Source: Alistipes sp. (GTDB taxonomy: Bacteria > Bacteroidota > Bacteroidia > Bacteroidales > Rikenellaceae). From it: a stretch of DNA of 11,018 bases. This document shows, piece after piece, positions 1 to 6,142 of this stretch (position 1 is its first letter; each line of letters begins with the position of its first letter). Location: contig JAIEHQ010000101.1 of the NCBI GenBank assembly GCA_029065825.1, positions 1-11,018 of the forward strand. Direction: 5' to 3'. The notes below the pieces were generated by a model that was not told the DNA's origin, ran no database searches, and saw nothing but the letters and a program-made list of their open reading frames with translations. A program made the position numbers and the translations under genes.

Positions 1-52
1 GTATTGCGCGCGGGGGCGTGGTGCGGAATGGAATAAACGGGCGGATGATTAT

Positions 53-88
53 TTTGTATCATTTAACCGATATTTATTATTAATTTTG
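53..88 (+). promoter_or_regulatory. Possible promoter reading toward the repressor gene
   Basis: TAATTTTG at 81-88 matches the Bacteroidetes -7 consensus TAnnTTTG and lies in an AT-rich island (46-95). A TTTG at 53-56 could serve as the -33 element, but the 24-base spacer is longer than the usual 19-21. It is the only exact match found upstream of the gene starting at 283. Transcription from here would give a leader of about 190 bases running antisense through the tRNA gene. The rest of 1-143 shows no convincing gene; the short open frames there lack recognisable protein features. Weak call. Confidence 0.3.
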
Positions 89-143
89 TCCGAAAATAAC
101 ATTCGTGCATGCGTTCCGCCTCGGAAGAAAGGGTAGGTAAAAT

Positions 144-174
144 AAAAAAAGAGGCATCTTTCGGAAGATGCCTC
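144..174 (-). terminator. Intrinsic terminator of the tRNA-Arg transcript
   Basis: A perfect 10-bp inverted repeat (151-160 with 165-174) has a four-base TCGG loop. Read on the minus strand it is followed by seven T residues (complement of the A-run 144-150). It starts six bases past the 3' end of the tRNA. Hairpin plus T-run right after a tRNA is the classic rho-independent form. On the plus strand the hairpin has no T-run, so it should act in one direction only. Confidence 0.9.
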
Positions 175-179
175 TCGAG

Positions 180-251
180 TGATCCCGACGGGATTCGAAC
201 CCATATCGTAAGAACCGGAATCTTAAATTCTATCCATTGAACTACGGGACC
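180..251 (-). tRNA. tRNA-Arg (anticodon CCG)
   Basis: The minus strand folds into a full cloverleaf. The 7-bp acceptor stem pairs GGTCCCG (251-245) with CGGGATC (187-181) and has one G-U pair. The anticodon stem is TAAGA/TCTTA around the loop TTCCGGT, whose anticodon CCG reads the arginine codon CGG. The T-arm carries the GGGTTCGAATCCC core, and A73 is at 180. The 3' CCA is not encoded and must be added by the CCA-adding enzyme. The variable loop is short (four bases). CGG codons are common in the neighbouring genes, so this tRNA should be well used. Confidence 0.95.
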
Positions 252-258
252 AACGGTG

Positions 259-291
259 CAAAGGTACAAAAAAAAATGAATTATGCGACAA
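259..291 (-). promoter_or_regulatory. Promoter of tRNA-Arg
   Basis: On the minus strand TACCTTTG (266-259) matches the Bacteroidetes -7 consensus TAnnTTTG exactly. A TTG at 291-289, within a T-run, is a candidate -33 element with a 22-base spacer, slightly long. The start point should fall near 255, only a few bases before the mature tRNA 5' end at 251, so the precursor leader is very short. The promoter overlaps the start codon of the divergent repressor gene at 283, so protein binding here could affect both genes. Confidence 0.7.
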
Positions 292-912
292 AAAATCGAT
301 AATTGGCAAAGAATTGATAGCGTCATCCGCTGGGCGAACATGACTATCAACTACTTCGCGCTTCATATCGGATTGCCCCGGGGCGAAAATCTTTACCAGA
401 TCAAGAAGGGAAACAACGGTATTTCCCGGAATCTGGCCGACAAGATCGTCGCCAAGTTCCCCGAGATAAGCCTCGCCTGGCTGCTCACGGGCGAGGGGCG
501 CATGTTCGTCGATGGGAAGCAGTGCGGCGAGCAGATTCCCTTTTACCGGGCCGATGTCGAGTCGCAGATCCGGGAGGTCGGAGCGTCGCTGCCCGACGGG
601 GAGATGATTCTCCCGCAGCTGTCGGGGTGCGATCTGGCGATGGAATACAACGGAAAGGCGATGGGATGCTCCATTCCGTCGGGATCGGTGGTCTTTCTGA
701 AGAAAATAGATCCCGGCGCGATCATTCCCGGGCGGGAATATCTTGCGGTTTGTCAAAAAATCGTAACTTTGCGAATAGTTCGCACTTCGGAACGGGATTC
801 CGAGTGGCGTTTGGTCGCCGTCGATCGGGAGCGCTTCGACGACATCTTCGTCGATAAGTCGGAGGTCGAGGAGGTTTATCAGGTGGTCGGCAAGTTGGAA
901 ATTAAAATTTGA
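283..912 (+). CDS. HTH transcriptional repressor with degenerate LexA/S24-like domain
   Basis: A protein of 209 residues laid out like Bacteroidetes and phage-type repressors. Residues about 9-70 form a lambda-repressor-like helix-turn-helix region, ending in the family phrase EISLAWLLTGEGRM (61-74). Residues about 105-207 resemble the LexA/UmuD/S24 fold. Where active S24 proteases have G-[DN]-S-M, this protein has GKAM (124-127), so the nucleophilic Ser is Ala126. Where they have the catalytic Lys (TVKR-like), it has TLR with Arg164. Self-cleavage therefore looks lost, and the domain probably serves for dimerisation or sensing. The start is the ATG at 283 after an A-rich stretch with no Shine-Dalgarno; Met20 is a less likely alternative because it would cut the first helix. 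It stops 8 bases before ribE. The target operator is unknown; the promoter region shared with the tRNA is a candidate. Confidence 0.8.
   Translation: MRQKIDNWQRIDSVIRWANMTINYFALHIGLPRGENLYQIKKGNNGISRNLADKIVAKFPEISLAWLLTGEGRMFVDGKQCGEQIPFYRADVESQIREVGASLPDGEMILPQLSGCDLAMEYNGKAMGCSIPSGSVVFLKKIDPGAIIPGREYLAVCQKIVTLRIVRTSERDSEWRLVAVDRERFDDIFVDKSEVEEVYQVVGKLEIKI
742..771 (+). promoter_or_regulatory. Internal promoter inside the repressor gene, for ribE and downstream genes
   Basis: TAACTTTG at 764-771 matches the TAnnTTTG -7 consensus exactly. CTTG at 742-745 gives an 18-base spacer to a near-consensus -33 element. The stretch 748-780 is clearly AT-richer than the GC-rich codons on both sides, as expected where promoter sequence overrides codon preference. 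Transcription would begin near 775, inside codon 165 of the repressor, and give ribE a leader of about 145 bases. This would uncouple ribE and the genes after it from the repressor's own promoter. Confidence 0.55.
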
Positions 913-920
913 TACGCTTT

Positions 921-1514
921 ATGTTTTCAGGAATTGTGGAGCGGACGGTCGTTTTGGTCGGCATCCGCACCGAACAGCAGAATAAGACGTTTACCTTCCG
1001 TGCGGATTTCTGCGGGGAGCTGAAGATCGACCAGAGCATCGCCCACAACGGCGTGTGCCTGACGGTGGTCGAGCTGACCGACGACACCTACTCCGTGACG
1101 GCCATGAAGGAGACACTCGAGCGCAGCAACCTCGACCTGTTGCAGGTCGGCGATACGGTCAATGTCGAGCGTGCGATGCGGCCCGATGCCCTGCTCGACG
1201 GCCATATCGTTCAGGGACACGTCGATCAGACGGCGGTCTGCACGGCCGTGGACGATGCCGAGGGGAGCTGGTACTTTACCTTCGAGTACGAGCCGACGGG
1301 CGACAACTGCACCGTCGAGAAGGGATCGGTCGCGGTGAACGGCGTGAGCCTTACGGTCTGCAATTCGCGGCCGAACGGTTTCCAGGTGGCGATCATTCCC
1401 TATACTTATGAGAACACCAACTTCAACCGGATCGTTCCCGGTTCGGTGGTTAATCTCGAATTCGACATCATCGGCAAGTACATCGCCCGTCTTATGAAAA
1501 ACTACGCGAAATGA
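921..1514 (+). CDS. ribE: Riboflavin synthase (alpha subunit)
   Basis: Riboflavin synthase converts two 6,7-dimethyl-8-ribityllumazine molecules into riboflavin and a pyrimidinedione that is recycled, the last step of vitamin B2 synthesis in the cytoplasm. The 197-residue product has the family's two tandem lumazine-binding repeats. The first opens with the signature N-terminus MFSGIVE and carries NGVCLTV (about 44-50). The second contains LDGHIVQGHVD (about 92-102) and EKGSVAVNGVSLTV (about 132-145). Length is typical of the family (about 200). The start is the ATG at 921, which gives the conserved N-terminus; an in-frame TTG at 909 would add four residues and overlap the repressor stop. The stop overlaps the histidine kinase start as ATGA. 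No other riboflavin gene (ribB/A, ribD, ribH) is in the window, so the pathway is dispersed. No FMN riboswitch was recognised. Confidence 0.95.
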   Translation: MFSGIVERTVVLVGIRTEQQNKTFTFRADFCGELKIDQSIAHNGVCLTVVELTDDTYSVTAMKETLERSNLDLLQVGDTVNVERAMRPDALLDGHIVQGHVDQTAVCTAVDDAEGSWYFTFEYEPTGDNCTVEKGSVAVNGVSLTVCNSRPNGFQVAIIPYTYENTNFNRIVPGSVVNLEFDIIGKYIARLMKNYAK

Positions 1515-2563
1515 TCGTAATCAAGACCAAGGAGTTCGCCTCGCTGCTGGTGGCAGCGGTGGCAGCGGCCGTGGTGGCGGTCGCGATGGCGCTGCCGGAG
1601 GCCGTGTGGTGGAAGACCCTCTGCGTCGGCGCCGCCGTCTTCGTGGGGATGACGCTGCTCACGCTTTTCATCATCCGCAAGTACGTGGCTTACAAACTGA
1701 AGCCCATCTATTCGATCGTCTTTTCGCGCGATGTGCATACGCGCGAGATCATGGACGAACTCAAGGACAAGCACGTCGAGAACATTTCGGAGGAGCTGAC
1801 CGCCTGGGCCGACACCAACGACCGGGAGATCGCCCGTCTGAAGGAGTCGGAGACTTTCCGCAAGCAGTATCTGGGCAACGTGGCCCACGAACTCAAGACC
1901 CCGATCTTCAACATCCAGGGCTACATCTCCACGCTGCTCGACGGCGGGCTGGAGGACGACCTGATCAACCGCAAGTACCTCGAACGCACGGAGAAGAGCA
2001 TCGACCGGCTGATCAACATCGTCAATGACCTGGATACGATCTCCAAGCTGGAGAGCAACATGGCGGGGATGAAGATGGAGTCGTTCGACATCGTGGCCAT
2101 GACGCGCGAGATCGCCGAGCAGGCCGAGATCGAGGCCGACAAGAAGGGGATTCGGATTCAGGTCAAGGGCGGCGAGAACCTCCCTTCGCCCTTCTGGGTC
2201 AGCGCCGACAAGCATTTCATCGGTCAGGTGTTGGTCAATCTGATCATCAACTCGATCCGCTACGGCCGCGAAGGGGGGCAGACGCGCATCAAGTTCCGCG
2301 ATCTGCTGGACAAGATCCTCGTCGAGGTCGAGGACAACGGCGTGGGCATCGCCCGCGAGGACGTGCCGCGCATCTTCGAGCGTTTCTACCGCACGGACAA
2401 GGGGCGTTCGCGCGAGCAGGGCGGTACGGGCCTCGGTCTAGCGATCGTCAAGCATATCGTCGAGGCGCACGGCGAACGCATTACCGTGCGGAGCGAACTG
2501 GGTGTGGGCACGACCTTCTCGTTTACCCTCAAACGGGTGGAGCCGGGAAGTCGGACCGAATAA
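1511..2563 (+). CDS. Membrane sensor histidine kinase (PhoR-like), no adjacent response regulator
   Basis: A 350-residue inner-membrane kinase. Two hydrophobic segments (about 8-28 and 33-55) enclose only a few residues, so there is almost no periplasmic sensor domain. A charged, probably coiled-coil linker (about 72-117) leads to the dimerisation and phosphoacceptor helix with AHELKTP and His126. The ATPase domain follows: N-box NLIINSIRY (243-251), G1 box DNGVG (275-279), FERFYR F-box (289-294) and G2 box GTGLGL (305-310). All catalytic motifs are intact. No PAS or HAMP domain is evident. The gene starts in a 4-bp ATGA overlap with ribE and ends 12 bases before lgt. Neither neighbour is a response regulator, which is unusual because most kinases of this class sit beside theirs. 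The signal is unknown; a short-loop sensor may detect membrane state or a partner membrane protein. The gene call is certain, the specific role is not. Confidence 0.9.
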   Translation: MIVIKTKEFASLLVAAVAAAVVAVAMALPEAVWWKTLCVGAAVFVGMTLLTLFIIRKYVAYKLKPIYSIVFSRDVHTREIMDELKDKHVENISEELTAWADTNDREIARLKESETFRKQYLGNVAHELKTPIFNIQGYISTLLDGGLEDDLINRKYLERTEKSIDRLINIVNDLDTISKLESNMAGMKMESFDIVAMTREIAEQAEIEADKKGIRIQVKGGENLPSPFWVSADKHFIGQVLVNLIINSIRYGREGGQTRIKFRDLLDKILVEVEDNGVGIAREDVPRIFERFYRTDKGRSREQGGTGLGLAIVKHIVEAHGERITVRSELGVGTTFSFTLKRVEPGSRTE

Positions 2564-2575
2564 TCGTTTGAAATC

Positions 2576-3457
2576 ATGATATTACCGATGACCGTAGTGT
2601 GGGATTTCGATCCCGTACTTTTTTCCATAGGAACTTTCGACATCCGTTATTACGGACTCATGTGGGCTTTGGCCATTCTGGGCGGCATGCTCTTTTTCGA
2701 CCGCGTATGCAGGCGTGAGGGGCTGCCGCAGCAGGTTTCCGAGTCGATCTTCCTTTACGGGATCTTGGCGACGGTTCTGGGCGCGCGCCTGGGCCACTGT
2801 CTCTTTTACGAGCCGGGCTACTTTCTGACCCATCCCTGGGCCATCGTTACCGGATTCCGCAACGGGGGCATGGCCAGTCACGGTGCGGCGATCGGCCTGC
2901 TGATCGGTCTGTGGCTCTTCTCGCGCAAGAACAGGCTTCCCTACGTTTGGTCGCTCGACCGGATCATGATCCCGGTGGCGATCGGCGGAGCCATCGTCCG
3001 GCTGGGCAATCTGTTCAATTCGGAGATCGTCGGCTGCGCGACGGAGGCTTCGTGGGGATTCAAGTTCGTGCGGCTCTACCGCAACCTGCCCCTGGAGCAG
3101 ATTCCCGTACAGCATCCGACCCAGATTTACGAGGCGTTGTGCTACGTCGCCGTGTTCGTCGTGCTGGCGATACTCTATTACGGCCGCGATATGGGCCGGC
3201 GGCATCCCGGGGTCATGTTCGGCGTGGGGCTGATCGGAATCTTCCTGACCCGCTTTCTGATCGAGTTCGTGAAGATGGAGCAGGAGAGTTTCGAACAGAA
3301 CATGCTGCTCAATATGGGGCAGCTGCTTAGCATCCCCTTCGTTTTGTTGGGCGTGTGGTCCGTCTGGAGCGGCATGCGCCGGACGCCCCTCTCGCTGCCC
3401 TCCCTGCCGGAGGAGCGTACTGCGGGGCGCGGCACCAAACAGCGGCGAACGAAATGA
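2576..3457 (+). CDS. lgt: Phosphatidylglycerol-prolipoprotein diacylglyceryl transferase
   Basis: Lgt is a polytopic inner-membrane enzyme that moves a diacylglyceryl group from phosphatidylglycerol to the lipobox cysteine of prolipoproteins, the first step of lipoprotein maturation. The 293-residue product shows the family motifs in order: IRYYGLMW (23-30), GARLGH (69-74), GGMASHGAAIG (97-107) with the His102 that matches the conserved HGG region, RLGNLFNSEIVG (142-153) with the conserved Arg, HPTQIYE (180-186), TRFLIEFVK (225-233) and NMGQLLSIP (246-254). About seven hydrophobic segments can be counted. The last 25 residues are a basic tail. ATG at 2576 is used; Met5 (2588) is possible. It begins 12 bases after the kinase and its stop overlaps the next start (ATGA), so translational coupling is likely. 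Confidence 0.95.
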   Translation: MILPMTVVWDFDPVLFSIGTFDIRYYGLMWALAILGGMLFFDRVCRREGLPQQVSESIFLYGILATVLGARLGHCLFYEPGYFLTHPWAIVTGFRNGGMASHGAAIGLLIGLWLFSRKNRLPYVWSLDRIMIPVAIGGAIVRLGNLFNSEIVGCATEASWGFKFVRLYRNLPLEQIPVQHPTQIYEALCYVAVFVVLAILYYGRDMGRRHPGVMFGVGLIGIFLTRFLIEFVKMEQESFEQNMLLNMGQLLSIPFVLLGVWSVWSGMRRTPLSLPSLPEERTAGRGTKQRRTK

Positions 3458-4395
3458 TGCGCGACGAGGTAAACAAAATCGTCTTCAACGAACTGGCCTC
3501 CGGCCGGGCGTTGTGGCTGCCCGAAGTGGGGGCGTTCGTGCCCGAATACCGGAGCGCGCTGCGGGCATCGTCCCGCCGGCTGGAACCTCCCGGGCATCGG
3601 GTGGTGTTTCTTTCCGGTCGGAAAGGAGCGTCGCTGATCGACCTGATCTCCCGCGCCGGGGGCTGCGACCTCGCAGCCGCCGAGGATATTTATGCCCGCT
3701 GGCTCGCGCAGGTACGGACGGATGACGGCCTTGCGATCGAGGGGGTGGGGCGGCTCGAACACCGCTACTTCAATGCGGCCGAGCCGCTCGATGCGATACT
3801 CTGCCCCCTGGGGCGCGAACCCCTGACGCTGCACCCGAGGCGTTCGCGCGTGGCGCTCTGGGCAACCTGCGGCCTGATCGCGGCGGCCTTTGTCGTTTAC
3901 GGGGTCCGCTGGTACGGAGCGCGCGAACGGATCGAGACCGGAACTGCTGCGCATGCGCAGCTGTCCGTCGCTTCTCCGCTCCGGGAGCTTCCGGAGCGAT
4001 CGGTGGGCGGGATTGTGGTGCCGGACGCTCTCGAAACGGAAGTGCCGGAGGAAGCGGATGCCGGGAGCGTCGGGGAAGAGGCTGCGCTGCAGCCCGAAGC
4101 GGAGACCGCAGTATTCCCGACGGAGGCCGCCGCTGCGAGCGAGCTGCCGGTGGCCCGCATGCAGGCGGGACGCACCTATGTCGTGTGGGGCGTTTACACC
4201 ACCGAGGAGAATGCCCGCCGTGCCGTCGCCGAGCATCGGCGCGAGCGTCCCGATCTGTCGTACCGCATCTATCGTTTCGGTCCTAAATGGATGATTTCGC
4301 TCTTCGAGAGCGATGTGCCGGAGGAGTGTCGGGCCTACCTGAACGGTCCGGGACGTGCGTTGGAGGGGCTGTGGTCCTATACGAAAAAGGGATGA
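3454..4395 (+). CDS. Membrane-anchored HU/CCDC81-like and SPOR domain protein
   Basis: A 313-residue protein of an architecture known from Bacteroidetes. Residues about 3-120 resemble the paired HU-type (CCDC81-like bacterial) domains, opening with INxVVFNELASGRxxWLPEVG-like sequence at 8-26 and continuing with a second module including IEGVGRLEHRYF (95-106). A single transmembrane helix lies at about 133-152. An acidic, Ala/Glu/Pro-rich linker (about 175-232) follows. The C-terminus (about 239-310) fits a SPOR domain, a fold that in other proteins binds denuded peptidoglycan glycan strands during division. The predicted topology is HU part in the cytoplasm and SPOR in the periplasm. The start is the first ATG of an ATGATG at 3454, overlapping the lgt stop; Met2 is equally usable. 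An upstream extension in frame to 3355 would lie inside lgt and is not needed. Whether the HU-like part binds DNA here cannot be read from the sequence. Confidence 0.8.
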   Translation: MMRDEVNKIVFNELASGRALWLPEVGAFVPEYRSALRASSRRLEPPGHRVVFLSGRKGASLIDLISRAGGCDLAAAEDIYARWLAQVRTDDGLAIEGVGRLEHRYFNAAEPLDAILCPLGREPLTLHPRRSRVALWATCGLIAAAFVVYGVRWYGARERIETGTAAHAQLSVASPLRELPERSVGGIVVPDALETEVPEEADAGSVGEEAALQPEAETAVFPTEAAAASELPVARMQAGRTYVVWGVYTTEENARRAVAEHRRERPDLSYRIYRFGPKWMISLFESDVPEECRAYLNGPGRALEGLWSYTKKG

Positions 4396-4871
4396 GTCCG
4401 GCGCAGTTCATACGGCGTGCGATCGATCTCTTTTACTGGCGGCCGCTGGCGCGTGTCGTGTCGCCGACCCTGTTCCGCTATGCCGCCTGCGGGGCGCTGA
4501 CCCTTTCGGTCGATGCGCTGGCCTATGCCCTTATTTACCACTTCGTCGTGGCCGGCCGGTTCGTCGGGTTGGGACCGGTCGTGATGTCGCCGCATATCGC
4601 TTCGCTCGTATTGGTCTTTCCGATTACCTTCCTTACCGGATTCTGGCTCAACCGCTACGTGGCCTTCCGGGTGCTTCCCGTCGCCACCTCCCGGCAGCTG
4701 GGCCGCTACCTGCTCTCGGTCGCGGGTTCCATTCTACTCAACTACGTCTGCATGAAACTGCTGGTCGAGTGGGCCGGACTGTGGCCCACGCCCGCCAAGT
4801 GTGCGACTTCGCTCGCGGTGGCTCTCTACAGCTACCTGGCGGCCCGTTATTACACTTTCCGCCGGACGTGA
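4392..4871 (+). CDS. GtrA-family membrane protein
   Basis: A 159-residue protein with four hydrophobic segments (about 28-52, 66-86, 104-124 and 136-153). The first begins with the family phrase FRYAACGALTLSVDALAY (28-45), and the second is followed by NRYVAFR (87-93), the usual N-[RK]-x-x-[TA]-F position. GtrA-like proteins are small inner-membrane proteins linked to translocation of undecaprenyl-phosphate sugars and to cell-surface glycan synthesis; substrates are mostly unknown. The start is the ATG at 4392 in a 4-bp overlap with the preceding stop; an upstream extension in frame would run within the SPOR gene. No glycosyltransferase partner is adjacent, so the sugar cannot be inferred. 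It is the last gene of the operon, before the strong hairpin at 4913. Confidence 0.85.
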   Translation: MSPAQFIRRAIDLFYWRPLARVVSPTLFRYAACGALTLSVDALAYALIYHFVVAGRFVGLGPVVMSPHIASLVLVFPITFLTGFWLNRYVAFRVLPVATSRQLGRYLLSVAGSILLNYVCMKLLVEWAGLWPTPAKCATSLAVALYSYLAARYYTFRRT

Positions 4872-4912
4872 GCCGCCGCCGTGGGGCGGGGATGCTCCGG
4901 CCGGGGTGCGGC

Positions 4913-4956
4913 AAACGAAAAGCGTTCCACTGTTTCCGGTGGAACGCTTTTCGTTT
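4913..4956. terminator. Bidirectional terminator between convergent genes
   Basis: A perfect 18-bp inverted repeat (4913-4930 with 4939-4956) has an 8-base loop (4931-4938). The outer arms are A-rich on the left and T-rich on the right (GCTTTTCGTTT), so each strand reads a GC-rich hairpin core followed by a T-rich tail. It lies 41 bases after the GtrA-family stop and 16 bases past the stop of the convergent alcohol dehydrogenase gene. It should end both transcripts. The rest of 4872-4972 shows nothing else. Confidence 0.85.
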
Positions 4957-4972
4957 CGGGAGCGGTTCGCGC

Positions 4973-6118
4973 TTATCTGCAAAGCTCCAGGATACGGCGT
5001 GTTACCTCGCCCGTGATGTTGCCCTGCTCGCCCAGCCGGGTGCCCCGCTCGTCGAAGCGGCGGACGATCTCGTCGATGGTCTCCGCGCCGATGCCGAGTT
5101 CGTGGAGCCGTGTCGCCAGCCCCAGCGAGCGGAAGAATTCCTCCGTCGCGCGGATCGTACGTTCGATCCGCTCCTCAGACGAGCCTTCGCGGATGCCGAA
5201 GATCCGGTCGCCGTATTGGAGCAGTTTCTCGCCCTTCTGCTCCTGCATGACGGTCAGCAGTGCCGGCAGCACGACGGCCAGCGTCTGCCCGTGCGTGATG
5301 CCGTGCAGGGCGGTCAGCTCGTGGCCGATCATGTGGGTCGCCCAGTCCTGCGGCACGCCCATAGCGATGAAGCCGTTGAGTCCCATCGTCGCGCAGAGCA
5401 TGTAGTCGGCCATGCGGTCGTAGTCGTGCGGGTTCTCCCGGATCTTCGGAGCGATCTCGACGAGTGTCCGGAGGATCCCCTCCGCCCAGCGGTCCATCAG
5501 CGGCGAGCAGCCGGCGACGGTCATGTACTGCTCCATGACGTGCACGAAGGTGTCGGCGATGCCGCAGGCGATCTGGAACGGAGGCAGCGAGAAGGTCGCC
5601 TCGGGGTCGAGGATCGAGAAGCGGGGAAAGGAGTGATGGAAAGCGAACTTCTCCTGCGTCGCGAGGTTCGAGATGACGGCACCGGCGTTCATTTCGGAGC
5701 CGGTGGCCGGCAGGGTCATCACGTCGGCGAAGGGGACGACCCGGCCGATCTTGCGGTCGTCGAGCACCAGCTCCCAGGGATCGCCCTCATAGGGGATGCC
5801 CGCAGCGATCAGTTTGGTGCCGTCGAGCACCGAGCCTCCGCCCACGGCGAGCAGGAAATCGACTCCGTGTTCCCGACCCAGGGCGACGGCCTTGCGCAGG
5901 GTCTCGATCTTGGGATTGGGTTCGATGCCCCAGAACTCGATGAACTCGCGGCCGGCGAGTGCGGCGACCACCTGGTCGTAAATTCCGTTTTGTTTGACGG
6001 AGCCGCCGCCGAAGGTAATCATCAGGCGGCTGTCGGCAGGAATCTCCCGCGCCAGACGGGCGATGCTCCCTTTGCCGAAGATCAGCTTGACGGGATTTTG
6101 GAAGGTGAAGTTATTCAT
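4973..6118 (-). CDS. Iron-type alcohol/aldehyde dehydrogenase, YqhD/butanol dehydrogenase-like
   Basis: A 381-residue cytoplasmic oxidoreductase of iron-containing ADH family III. The N-terminal nucleotide-binding half contains GGGSVKQNGIYDQV (37-50), the loop that in E. coli YqhD lies by the NADP(H) phosphate, and GGGSVLDGTK (93-102). The C-terminal half carries the metal ligands: Asp189 and His193 in IADTFVHVMEQY, His262 in ATHMIGH and His276 in ITHGQ. These match YqhD Asp194, His198, His267 and His281 with a constant offset of five. Family members reduce short-chain aldehydes to alcohols with NADPH and help detoxify aldehydes such as glyoxal or lipid-peroxidation products. The exact substrate is not readable here. 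The start ATG (6116-6118) gives the typical MxNFxFxNPVKLIFG opening. It follows uvrB by 24 bases with no promoter seen, so co-transcription is likely. Confidence 0.9.
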   Translation of the reverse strand: MNNFTFQNPVKLIFGKGSIARLAREIPADSRLMITFGGGSVKQNGIYDQVVAALAGREFIEFWGIEPNPKIETLRKAVALGREHGVDFLLAVGGGSVLDGTKLIAAGIPYEGDPWELVLDDRKIGRVVPFADVMTLPATGSEMNAGAVISNLATQEKFAFHHSFPRFSILDPEATFSLPPFQIACGIADTFVHVMEQYMTVAGCSPLMDRWAEGILRTLVEIAPKIRENPHDYDRMADYMLCATMGLNGFIAMGVPQDWATHMIGHELTALHGITHGQTLAVVLPALLTVMQEQKGEKLLQYGDRIFGIREGSSEERIERTIRATEEFFRSLGLATRLHELGIGAETIDEIVRRFDERGTRLGEQGNITGEVTRRILELCR

Positions 6119-6142
6119 GTCGTAAAGGTTTTTGACGGTCTG

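Noticed and set aside
2..136. Open plus-strand frame at the left edge as the end of an upstream gene
   Set aside because: The translation shows no protein features, and base composition changes abruptly from GC-rich to AT-rich within it.
903..911. TAAAATTTG just before ribE as a promoter
   Set aside because: It has three instead of two bases between TA and TTTG and no -33 element; the internal site at 764-771 is a better candidate.
2942..2949. TACGTTTG inside lgt, an exact match to TAnnTTTG
   Set aside because: No -33 element at the right distance, no AT-rich surroundings, and the codons (TAC GTT TGG) are ordinary for the encoded Tyr-Val-Trp; likely chance.
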